Positions 16,522-23,515 of a DNA stretch of 44,792 bases are shown here, piece after piece. The position numbers and the translations under genes are program-made. The notes beneath the pieces are model-generated. The model worked only from the letters and a program-made list of their open reading frames with translations, ran no database searches and was not told the DNA's origin. This DNA comes from Streptomyces sp. H27-H1 (GTDB taxonomy: Bacteria; Actinomycetota; Actinomycetes; Streptomycetales; Streptomycetaceae), in assembly GCF_026627445.1 (NCBI RefSeq), contig NZ_JAPNLJ010000054.1, positions 1 through 44,792 on the forward strand. Direction: 5' to 3'. Every line of letters starts with the position of its first letter. The first letter of the stretch is position 1.

Positions 16522-17040
16522 ATGACGCGTTCCCGGAGGCCAGCACGGTACAGCTTCTTACCGGGAGCCCTGGGCCTGGTGATCCTGTTCGCCCTGGGCG
16601 GCTGCGCAACCAGCTCCGGCGACTCCGCGCACGCCGAACCAACCAAACCGGCGCTGGACGTCTGCGCATTGGCGACCGAGGAGGAGGTCGGGGCGGTCCT
16701 CAGCCAACCGGCCAAGGGAAGGCGGGACGACACCACCCTGCCCGGCCTCACGCAGTGCACCTACGTGAACGCCGCCAAGGGCCGCACCGTCTTCATCACC
16801 CTGCTGCCCTACGAGGTCAGCCGACTCACCAAGCCCGGCACACCGGTGGCCGGAGTGGGCGACGTGGCCCTGTACGACGAAGCCTCGATCGGTGGCCATC
16901 TGTACGTGCGCAAGGGCTCGGTCAACTTCGCCGTCAACTACGCCTTCGACCCCCTTGCCCGGGAAATCCCCCACGAGCACTCCAGCCAGATCCGCGACCA
17001 CCTCGAAACGCTGGCCCGCGCGATCGCGTCAAGGCTGTGA
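16522..17040 (+). CDS. lipoprotein, DUF3558-like
   Basis: 172 residues. Twin basic N-terminus, hydrophobic stretch and lipobox ALGGC with the lipidated cysteine near residue 31, so it is anchored to the outer face of the membrane. The mature part (ALDVCALATEEEVGAVL ... CTYVN ... FITLLPYEVSRLTKPG ... GVGDVALYDE) follows the DUF3558 pattern: a cysteine pair and a G-D-x-A segment. Function of that family is unknown. ATG 16522 is preceded by GAGAGGGG; a longer in-frame start at 16438 would bury the signal sequence. It is the only intact gene inside a scar of remnants between 15.9 and 17.4 kb. Confidence 0.82.
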   Translation: MTRSRRPARYSFLPGALGLVILFALGGCATSSGDSAHAEPTKPALDVCALATEEEVGAVLSQPAKGRRDDTTLPGLTQCTYVNAAKGRTVFITLLPYEVSRLTKPGTPVAGVGDVALYDEASIGGHLYVRKGSVNFAVNYAFDPLAREIPHEHSSQIRDHLETLARAIASRL

Positions 17041-17055
17041 GCGGCCGCGCCCGCG

Positions 17056-17241
17056 TCAGCCCACCTCGATGACGGAGAACCGCCCGCCCCGCGGATCGGC
17101 GGGCCGGCCCGCCCGGCCGTACGGGGTCTCCTCCGAGCCGTCGAGTACCTGCCCGCCCAGCCCGGCGGTGACGGTGCCGCCGCACTCGTGGACGCGCTGT
17201 GACACCTCGTCGGCGCTGTCCACGGCGAAGTAGGTGGTCCA
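17056..17241 (-). pseudogene. C-terminal fragment of a VOC/glyoxalase-like protein
   Basis: The minus frame reads WTTYFAVDSADEVSQRVHEC, then GGTVTAG and ends PRGGRFSVIEVG. This is the second beta-alpha-beta-beta-beta module of a vicinal-oxygen-chelate protein, including the closing D-P-x-G-x-x-F strand. Everything upstream is missing, and the opposite-strand MFS fragment begins at the break near 17241. Confidence 0.65.
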
Positions 17242-17438
17242 CCTTCCAGCGGGCCCACAAGATGAGCGCCTTCGTCGACGGCATCCTCGACAACGGCGGT
17301 TCCGTCGCGGACGCCACCACCACGGGCGTCGGCAACGGCTTCCCGGCCCTGGCGGTGTGCTCCGGCATCGCGATCGTGGTCGCCCTCGTACTGCGGTCGC
17401 CGACCCGTACCCCCCAGGCCGGCCCGCCTCCCGCGTAG
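17242..17438 (+). pseudogene. C-terminal fragment of a membrane transporter (MFS-like)
   Basis: FQRAHKMSAFVDGILDNGG followed by one hydrophobic helix (FPALAVCSGIAIVVALVL), a basic end and a stop. This fits the last transmembrane helix of a major-facilitator exporter, but so little remains that the family call is tentative. It begins exactly where the VOC fragment ends, indicating a deletion or rearrangement join. Confidence 0.5.
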
Positions 17439-17501
17439 CGATCCACCGTGCCCTCCGGCCTCCGGAAAACCCCTTTCTCTCCCGTCCCCCCGTCCGGAAC
17501 G

Positions 17502-18149
17502 ATGACCCGCATGGTGTCCACTGACCGGCTGCTGGCCTTCGCCGCCATGTCGCTGCTGCTGATCCTCATCCCCGGGCCGAGCGTGCTCTTCGTCATCGGA
17601 AGAGCGCTGTCCCAGGGACGGCGGGCCGTGCTGACCACGGTGGCCGGGAACACGCTGGGTGCGTACGTGCTCGTCGTCGCCGTGGCCTTCGGTGTGGGGT
17701 CCGTGGTGGAACGCTCCGTGCTGGTGTTCACCGCGCTCAAGCTCGTGGGGGCCGCGTACCTCGTCCACCTCGGGGTCAAGGCCTTCCGCCGACGGCATTC
17801 GCTCCGTGCGGAGTTCGGGTCGGGGGCAGCCGAGTACGGCAACTGGCGGTCGCTGTGGGAAGGCTTCGCGGTCGGGGTGGCCAATCCGAAGACCATCGTG
17901 TTCTTCGCCGCCGTCCTGCCGCAGTTCGTGGACCGCGAGCAGGGACACGTCACGGGCCAGATGCTGCTGCTCGGGCTGGTGTTCAACCTCATCGCCGTGG
18001 TCTGCGACAGCGCCTGGGGCATGGTCGCCGCGACCGCCCGGACCTGGTTCTCGCGCTCCCCGCAACGGCTCTCCGCCATCGGCGGGGCCGGCGGGCTGGC
18101 GATGATCGGTCTGGGCGTAACCGTCGCCGCGACCGGCCGCAAGGACTAA
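17502..18149 (+). CDS. LysE-family translocator
   Basis: 215 residues with about six membrane helices. LLLILIPGPSVLFVIGRALSQG is the N-terminal signature of the LysE/RhtB amino-acid exporter family, and VGVANPKTIVFFAAVLPQFV is its central motif. Members export amino acids or small amphiphiles by proton exchange; the substrate cannot be told. The start is uncertain among ATG 17502, ATG 17511 and GTG 17514, which differ only in the first four residues. A lipoprotein gene follows 36 bp downstream on the same strand and may be co-transcribed. Confidence 0.9.
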   Translation: MTRMVSTDRLLAFAAMSLLLILIPGPSVLFVIGRALSQGRRAVLTTVAGNTLGAYVLVVAVAFGVGSVVERSVLVFTALKLVGAAYLVHLGVKAFRRRHSLRAEFGSGAAEYGNWRSLWEGFAVGVANPKTIVFFAAVLPQFVDREQGHVTGQMLLLGLVFNLIAVVCDSAWGMVAATARTWFSRSPQRLSAIGGAGGLAMIGLGVTVAATGRKD

Positions 18150-18185
18150 ATTCGAAGCCTGCCGAGAAGCCTCACAGGGGGATCC

Positions 18186-18740
18186 ATGCGCATCCGCTTA
18201 CCGCTCGCATCGGCCGCCGCCATCGGCGTCGTCCTGCTCACCGGATGCGCGGGGGAGCCCGAGATCTCCCCGCCCAAGACGAACGTGAGCTTCAAGCCCG
18301 CCCCGACCACCACCGCGCCGGAGCCGGTGAGGAGTGGTGCGGGGGTGATCCAGTGGTACCAGTCCGGGGGCTCCGAGCTGCTCAACGGGCTGATCTCCGC
18401 GGCGCGGAGCGCCCAGGCCGAACACAGGGACGACAAGGTCGTCATCGACCTGGGCTTTCTGTCCTCCCGGCTGGAAGAGGCCCGGGGCTACACCGTTGGC
18501 TACATCCCGGACCAGAAGACCCACGAGTCGTGGACCGCGGCCCGCCAACACCTCTCCAACGGGATGGAACGGGTGCTGAACGCCTCGGGCCTCGGAGTGT
18601 CGCCGACGGACAAGGAGGGGGCCGAGCAGGGGGCCGCCAACGGCTGGGCGGAGATCGACAAGGGGATCGAGGGACTCAAGGAGACCGACGACCGGCTCCG
18701 CGCGCTGGGCTGCGTACCCAGCAAAGACCCCTGGAAGTAG
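18186..18740 (+). CDS. lipoprotein of unknown function
   Basis: 184 residues. A short signal peptide ends in the lipobox LLTGC (cysteine near residue 21). A proline/threonine-rich linker (SPPKTNVSFKPAPTTTAPEP) leads to an alpha-helical domain with GVIQWYQSGGSELLNGLISA and LEEARGYTVGYIPD. I do not recognise a family. ATG 18186 has AGGGGG 5 nt upstream. It lies between a LysE exporter and a broken ECF sigma gene; no functional link is evident. Confidence 0.75.
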   Translation: MRIRLPLASAAAIGVVLLTGCAGEPEISPPKTNVSFKPAPTTTAPEPVRSGAGVIQWYQSGGSELLNGLISAARSAQAEHRDDKVVIDLGFLSSRLEEARGYTVGYIPDQKTHESWTAARQHLSNGMERVLNASGLGVSPTDKEGAEQGAANGWAEIDKGIEGLKETDDRLRALGCVPSKDPWK

Positions 18741-18802
18741 CGGGGCTCCGACACGGCCGGATGATCTACTGATCCGACCGGTCGGGGACTCAACGCGGGG
18801 GC

Positions 18803-19832
18803 ATGGAAATGGACATGGGCGAGAGTGTGGAGATGGGCTCGGGGGTGGGCGTGGGCGTGGTGATGGGCTCGGGCGTGGGCGTGGCCGCCCAGGATCTTTT
18901 GGCCGCCCGCTTCGAGGAGCACCGTTCCCATCTGCGGGCCGTCGCCTACCGGATGCTGGGGTCGATCGGCGAGGCCGAGGACGCGGTCCAGGAAGCCTGG
19001 CTACGGCTGAGCCGCGCCGATGCCGGTGAAGTGGAGAACCTCGGCGGCTGGCTGACGACGGTCGTGGCGAGGCTGCCTGAACGGCCTGCGCGCCCGGACG
19101 ACCCGCCGCGAGGACTCCCTGGACGACCGGTTGGAGAGGACTGGTGGGACGGGCGGGATCGGCGGGACGGGTGGGACGGGTGGGACGGGGCACGCACCCC
19201 GCGTCCCCGATCCCGTCCTCAGCCGGGAGGGCATGGTCGACCCCGAGGACCAGGTACTACTGGCCGATTCGGTCGGGCTGGCTCTGCTGGTGGTCCTCGA
19301 ATCGCTGGCTCCCGCGGAGCGGCTGGCGTTCGTCCTGCACGACATGTTCTCGGTGCCCTTCGACGAGATCGCCCTGATGCTCGACAAGACCCCGGCGGCC
19401 ACCCGGCAGCTCGCGAGCCGTGCGCGCCGCCGCGTCCAGGGGCAGGCGCCCGTGCCGGATCCGGACCTTTCCCGGCAGCGGGAGGCCGTCAGCGCGTTCT
19501 TCGCGGCCACCCGCGACGGCAATTTCGACGCGCTCCTCGCCCTGCTGCATCCCGATGTCGTCCTGCGTTCCGACGGAGGTGTCGCACGCGCCGGCCAGTC
19601 GGTGGTGCTGACCGGCGCCCGGACCGTGGGCTCCCAGGCGGCGCTCTACAGCGCCCTCGTCCCCTTCGTCCGCCCCGTGCTCGTCAACGGCGCCGCCGGG
19701 GTGCTGTGTGTCGTCGAGGGCCGGCTGATGTCGCTGATGGCCTTCACGGTCACCGACGGCCGGATTGCCGCCATCGACGTGCTGTCCGATCCCGACCGGC
19801 TGGACGTGATCGACCTCGCCCCCCTCCTGTGA
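18803..19832 (+). pseudogene. ECF sigma factor (SigJ/ECF41-like with SnoaL C-terminal domain), frameshifted
   Basis: Sigma region 2 is read in one frame (FEEHRSHLRAVAYRMLG, EAEDAVQEAWLRLSR, LGGWLTTVVAR) up to about 19072. The natural continuation CLNGLRARTTRREDSLDDRL is in the next frame from 19074, as if two bases were lost or one gained. Region 4 follows (ESLAPAERLAFVLHDMF ... FDEIALMLDKTPAATRQLASRARRR), then a SnoaL-like domain (AVSAFFAATRDGNFDALLALLHPDVV) typical of ECF41 factors. The linker is Gly/Thr-rich, encoded by tandem GGGACGGGT units (about 19141-19190). The N-terminus also carries repeats (MGSGVGVG twice). Either a pseudogene or a base-calling error in the repeat-rich region. Confidence 0.75.
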
Positions 19833-19863
19833 GGCCCGGGCTCCCGTCCGTATCCTCTCCCCC

Positions 19864-20262
19864 ATGATCGATTCACAGGCTCACGTCCGGATCGCCCGAC
19901 CCTCCCTCGATCTCGCCGCCGCCGAGCGTTTCTACGTGGGAGGCCTCGGACTCCAAGTGCAGTGGCGTACCACCGAACGCGTCTCCGGGAAGCACGATTT
20001 GCTCATGGTCGGGCCCGCCGGGGGCGGCTGGCACTTCGAGCTGACCCACGACCCCGAGAACCTCGTGGCGCCCACCCCCACCGTCGAGGACCTCTTCGTC
20101 GTCTACCTCGGGGCGACCCCCGACGAGGCCCTCGTGGCCCGGCTCGTCGAGCACGGCGGGACCCGTACGCCCGCCCACAACCCGTACTGGGACACCTACG
20201 GGGTCACCGTCACCGACCCCGACGGCTACCAGCTCGTCCTGTCCTCCCGCACCTGGGGCTGA
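19864..20262 (+). CDS. VOC-family (glyoxalase/bleomycin resistance-like) protein
   Basis: 132 residues, two beta-alpha-beta-beta-beta modules. AHVRIARPSLDLAAAERFYVGGLG opens the first and contains a metal-ligand histidine; FELTHDP and the closing DPDGYQLVLSSRTW supply the other strands. Members are metal-dependent isomerases, dioxygenases or drug-binding proteins; the substrate is not predictable. ATG 19864. It lies 32 bp after the broken sigma gene and may once have been its target or partner. The stop faces the DUF4239 gene 62 bp away. Confidence 0.85.
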   Translation: MIDSQAHVRIARPSLDLAAAERFYVGGLGLQVQWRTTERVSGKHDLLMVGPAGGGWHFELTHDPENLVAPTPTVEDLFVVYLGATPDEALVARLVEHGGTRTPAHNPYWDTYGVTVTDPDGYQLVLSSRTWG

Positions 20263-20323
20263 GACCGAGAGCCGGTCTGGCGCCGGGTCCGGCACCGGGT
20301 CCGGCACCGTGCCAGCGCTGCCG

Positions 20324-21112
20324 TTACTGCCAGAACTGCGCCAGCGCCGCTTCCTTGAACGGTGCCGGGCTCACGCTCAGTTCCCCGGCGAAGGGTCGGT
20401 CCAGCGCCATCACCAGCAGCAGGCTGAAGCCGATGAGTCCCGCGACCGCCGACACGAACAGCAGCTGCATCTTCAGGCTCCGCAGTCCGAAGAGGAGGGT
20501 GAGCGGCAGGATCACCAGCGCGCCGCCGTACACGAGTACTTGCAGCAGCGGCGGCAGCGAGGTCTCGGCCATCGTCACCCGCGCCCGCCGCTGCGCGGCC
20601 ACGTCGTTGAGGTGGGCGACGGCCTCCCCGTAGAAGGTCTCGCTCCGGGGTCCGGCGGGCTCGTAGGCCTGAAGTGCCGTGTAGAGGGCGTGCGTCTGGT
20701 CGGCGGTGGCCTCGTAGCTGGGCCGTCCCTCGCGCATGAGGGGCCACTGGGTCTCCACGACGGCGTGGACGTAGTCGCTGACCGACCGCTCCACGCGGGC
20801 GCGTTCGGCCGCCGGGAAGACCTCCGCGCTGCGGACGACCAGGGCCAGATCGGTGGCCTCGGTCGCGACGATGCTCTGGGTGTTCTCCAACTGCGTCCAC
20901 AGGGTGACGACGACGAACGCCAGGATGATGCCGTAGATCGCACCGAACATCCCGAGGGCCACCCCGACCATCTCGTTGTGGTCGCCGCCCGCGAGGTGCG
21001 GGAAGCGGCGCCGCGCGGCCACGCTGCCGCCGATGGCCAGGGCTACGAAGCCGCCTACGAGGAGCAGGCCGAGGAAGAACGTGCTGAGGTGATTGAGCAA
21101 CCAGAGGATCAT
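20324..21112 (-). CDS. DUF4239 membrane protein
   Basis: 262 residues. Two N-terminal helices (HLSTFFLGLLLVGGFVALAI; VALGMFGAIYGIILAFVVVT) and two C-terminal helices (LQVLVYGGALVILPLTLLFG; MQLLFVSAVAGLIGFSLLLV) flank an acidic, helical soluble region of about 110 residues. This layout, with the GxxYGIILAF(V)VV-x-W signature, is the DUF4239 family, related to bestrophin-like channels by some annotations; function is unknown. ATG 21112. The upstream 560 bp is non-coding and holds copy A of a long repeat. Confidence 0.85.
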   Translation of the reverse strand: MILWLLNHLSTFFLGLLLVGGFVALAIGGSVAARRRFPHLAGGDHNEMVGVALGMFGAIYGIILAFVVVTLWTQLENTQSIVATEATDLALVVRSAEVFPAAERARVERSVSDYVHAVVETQWPLMREGRPSYEATADQTHALYTALQAYEPAGPRSETFYGEAVAHLNDVAAQRRARVTMAETSLPPLLQVLVYGGALVILPLTLLFGLRSLKMQLLFVSAVAGLIGFSLLLVMALDRPFAGELSVSPAPFKEAALAQFWQ

Positions 21113-21187
21113 GTGCGGTCCAACGAGCGGTTGGCTTCGAAGGCAGGCCTTGGGGGTGGGGAACTGGGTGGGGGGGAACTGGGTGGG

Positions 21188-21655
21188 GGGGCTTGGGCTG
21201 CGGGGTCTGTCGGTGAGGGGTTCGGGGGGCGTCCCGGAAGTCCAGTGTCATTCCGTGCCGGGCCGGTCCCTCAAGGGCGCTCCTTCGTCGCGTCGCTACG
21301 CGATGGCCTTCGGCCACCCTTGACCGACCGACCCGTCCCGGAACAACACAAGACTCCCGGGAACCCCCCGGGGAATGGCCGGGAGGAAGTGAGGGGAGGG
21401 ACGGGCATGTTGGCGATGCCTGCACCCTCTCCGGCCGGTCAGCCGGACCACCGGCAGGCGGGAGCGCCCTGTCGGACGGAATGGATGCGCGGGGCGCTCA
21501 GGGCATCCAGGAACGGGCGGTCGGCCGACCTTGGCGTGACGTCGACCGCCGACACGCGCGCGAGGACCACCACGTGCGCCTCAGGGTCGGTGGGCGCAAC
21601 AGATCGCTACGCACTTCCGCTCGGTTTGGCGGCTGCCGGCCGTCTGTGGGGGTGG
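21188..21655 (+). repeat. long non-coding repeat, copy A
   Basis: About 470 bp with near-identity to 43281-43700. Shared landmarks: GGGCTGCGGGG at the left edge after a G-rich tract, then CCAGTGTCATTCCGTGCCGG, GGAACAACACAAGACTCCCG, and the closing ATCGCTACnCA segment. It contains a CTCCCGGGAACCCCCCGGGG palindromic stretch able to fold. All open frames across it differ between copies, so it is not coding. It fills the gap between the DUF4239 and HxlR genes. Confidence 0.85.
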
Positions 21656-21674
21656 AGGACGGGGCGGGCGGGGG

Positions 21675-22094
21675 TCAGTGCGCAGTCTCGGTGTTGGTCG
21701 GCTGCGCACCTGCCTCCTGGGCGTCGAGCAGCTCGTCCCAGTGCTCGCGCGTCCAGTCGCAGGCCGTGTCCAGTGGGCCCAGGAGCCCCCTACCGAGGGG
21801 GGTGAGTGCGTACTCGACCCGGCGCGCCGGGGTTTCGTACGCCGTGCGCACCACGAAGCCGTCCCGTTCCAGGCCGCGCAGGGACTGGGTCAGGGACTTG
21901 GCTGTGATCTCGCGCAGCGGGATCTTGAGCTCCGAGAAGCGGCGGGGGGCGTCCTGGAGGCAGCGCAGGATGAGCGTGGCCCATTTGTCGCCGATCCGGA
22001 ACGGCACCAGGGTCGAGGGGCAGACGGGGTCGAACATCTCCGGATCCAGGGGCGGCGGCGTGGGGGGAGGTGTGCGCGGCGGCGTCTGCGTCAT
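21675..22094 (-). CDS. HxlR-family transcriptional regulator
   Basis: 139 residues. A proline-rich N-terminus leads to the HxlR winged helix: CPSTLVPFRIGDKWATLILR, FSELKIPLREITAKSLTQSLRGLERDGFV, and the wing YALTPLGRGLL. The characteristic early cysteine (C in PVC) is present, so redox or electrophile sensing as in HxlR/HypR/YodB relatives is possible. ATG 22094 is chosen; an in-frame TTG 9 bp upstream would sit in the operator region. It is divergent from an NAD(P)-binding oxidoreductase gene with a 59-bp shared promoter containing an 18-bp palindrome, the usual arrangement for HxlR regulators and their target. Confidence 0.9.
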   Translation of the reverse strand: MTQTPPRTPPPTPPPLDPEMFDPVCPSTLVPFRIGDKWATLILRCLQDAPRRFSELKIPLREITAKSLTQSLRGLERDGFVVRTAYETPARRVEYALTPLGRGLLGPLDTACDWTREHWDELLDAQEAGAQPTNTETAH

Positions 22095-22111
22095 GAGCCA
22101 CACCGTAGGGC

Positions 22112-22129
22112 GGTATCCGATCGGTAACC
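22112..22129. promoter_or_regulatory. palindromic operator between HxlR and oxidoreductase genes
   Basis: GGTATCCGATCGGTAACC is symmetric if A/T are treated as equivalent (GGTWWCCGATCGGWWACC). It sits in the middle of the 59-bp divergent promoter. Binding by the adjacent HxlR protein is inference from position and symmetry. Confidence 0.6.
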
Positions 22130-22153
22130 ACCCGTCCCCCTAGGGTCCGTGGC

Positions 22154-22804
22154 ATGACGCAGCAGGAGAAGGAAATCGAGAAGGAAGTCGTGAAGGAGTC
22201 CGCGAAGGAGTCTGTGAAGTTCATCGTCTTCGGGGCGCGGGGGCGTGTCGGACGGGCCGTTGTGGCCGAGGCGCGGGCGCTTGGGTACGAGGTCACCGAG
22301 GTGGGGCGGGCGGACGGGGACGTCACCTCGGCGGTGGACGTGGCGCGGCTGGCCGCCGGGCACGACGTGGCGGTGGTGGCGGCGTACGACATGGGGGCCG
22401 TCCCGGGCGAGTTCTTCCCGGCGGCCGCCCGCGCCCTCGCGGCGGGTCTGCCCGGGGCCGGAGTGCGGCGCCTCGTCTGCGTCGGGCTGGCGTCGGTCCT
22501 GCCCACGGAGTCCGGAGCGCTGCTGATGGACACACCGGGGTACCCGCAGGAGTGGCGGCAGTTCTACGAGGGCCACGCGGCTGGAACCGAAGCCCTGCGG
22601 GCGGCCGTGCCGACTGGTCTGGACTGGGCGGTTCTGAGCCCGGCCGGAGACTTCGCCGCCGCGGCGGGCCCCCGGGGCGGCTACGCCTTCGCGGCGGCCG
22701 ACGCCGAATCCCGCATCACGCACGCGGACTTCGCGCGGGCGGTCCTGGACGAGGCCCTGTCCCCGACCGTGCGCGCCGCCCATGCGGGGGTGACGGGCGC
22801 GTGA
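22154..22804 (+). CDS. NAD(P)-binding Rossmann oxidoreductase (NmrA/SDR-like)
   Basis: 216 residues. The dinucleotide motif FGARGRVGRAVVAEARALGYEV starts near residue 26, and the rest matches the atypical SDR/NmrA group (VRRLVCVGLASVL, TGLDWAVLSPAGDF, ITHADFARAVLDE). Members are quinone or flavin reductases or redox sensors. The first 22 residues are a Lys/Glu repeat (EKEIEKEVVKESAKES) built from tandem GAAGGA-like units that also mimic ribosome binding sites, so the true start could be internal (GTG near 22190 or 22217). Divergent HxlR control is likely. Its stop overlaps the GTG of a decayed deazaflavin-dependent gene (GTGA). Confidence 0.88.
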   Translation: MTQQEKEIEKEVVKESAKESVKFIVFGARGRVGRAVVAEARALGYEVTEVGRADGDVTSAVDVARLAAGHDVAVVAAYDMGAVPGEFFPAAARALAAGLPGAGVRRLVCVGLASVLPTESGALLMDTPGYPQEWRQFYEGHAAGTEALRAAVPTGLDWAVLSPAGDFAAAAGPRGGYAFAAADAESRITHADFARAVLDEALSPTVRAAHAGVTGA

Positions 22805-23086
22805 CCGGCGCCTCGGCCCCGGCCCTCGTCGCCGCCAGCCCGGACCCCTGGGTCGCCGGGCACATCCGCCGCTTCGAGGAGACCGGCGGGCAGCCGCGGC
22901 CGGGGATCCGCGATCCCCCGGGCTCGCCCGCCCCGCCACCCGGGCGGAGGCGGAGCGGCTGTGGCCGGTGATCGTGGCCGCGATGCCTTCGTACGCGGCC
23001 TACCGGGACGCCGCCGCGCGGACGGCCGGCCGGGAGTCCCGCTGGTCCTGGTCACCCGTACCGGCGCGGCGCACCGGGCGGGCTGA
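22801..23086 (+). pseudogene. deazaflavin (F420)-dependent nitroreductase-like remnant
   Basis: The start GTG overlaps the preceding stop. Residues PDPWVAGHIRRFEETGG match the N-terminus of the nitroreductase/deazaflavin family. After a deletion and frame change, the C-terminal part ATRAEAERLWPVIVAAMPSY continues to AAYRDAAARTAGRE, and a second frame change yields VPLVLVTRTGAAHRAG before the stop at 23084. The middle of the fold, which contains the flavin-binding strands, is missing. The gene was probably translationally coupled to the oxidoreductase before decay. Confidence 0.7.
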
Positions 23087-23088
23087 GC

Positions 23089-23382
23089 TCAGCGGACCTT
23101 CGGCGGCTTCGGCAGGCCGGAGGAGAGCGCGGAGCCGGCTCCGCCGAGCGAGGCGTCGGTCGCCTTCGAGGCGGACCCGGCGGCCGAGGCCGTGACCTCC
23201 ACCGCTGTTTTCGCGTCCTTCACGGCGCCCCCGGGGTGGTCGACGATGTCGCCGACGCGCTGGGTGATCGGGGGTCCCTGGATGGCGGGCTCGTCGGCGG
23301 CGTGCGCGACGGCGGGGCTGAGGGCGAGGGCCGCTCCCCCGGACAGGACGAGGGCGGCGAGGCTGCGCTTGATGGCGTTCAT
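23089..23382 (-). CDS. small secreted protein
   Basis: 97 residues. Signal peptide MNAIKRSLAALVLSGGAALA with cleavage predicted after AHA. The mature 68 residues are Ala/Gly/Ser-rich with PAIQGPPITQRVGDIVDHPG and end in PKPPKVR. No domain is recognised. It resembles many short exported Streptomyces proteins of unknown role. ATG 23382. Confidence 0.7.
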   Translation of the reverse strand: MNAIKRSLAALVLSGGAALALSPAVAHAADEPAIQGPPITQRVGDIVDHPGGAVKDAKTAVEVTASAAGSASKATDASLGGAGSALSSGLPKPPKVR

Positions 23383-23430
23383 ACCGACCAGAACGACCCG
23401 CCACGCCTCCGGGTCACTCGGGGGGCGACG

Positions 23431-23474
23431 CCCGTGGCCCCGGCCGCCTGGGAGGGGCGGGCCGGGGCCACGGG
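23431..23474. terminator. terminator downstream of the permease gene
   Basis: A perfect 15-bp stem, CCCGTGGCCCCGGCC (23431-23445) with GGCCGGGGCCACGGG (23460-23474), 14-nt loop, 42 bp after the permease stop. Confidence 0.85.
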
Positions 23475-23515
23475 GATGACACGGCGGAGGCGCGGGGGCG
23501 CCGGGGGGGATGGGG

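Noticed and set aside
23089..23382. Small secreted protein as a possible bacteriocin
   Set aside because: No Gly-Gly leader, no modification or export genes adjacent; an ordinary Sec signal peptide is present.
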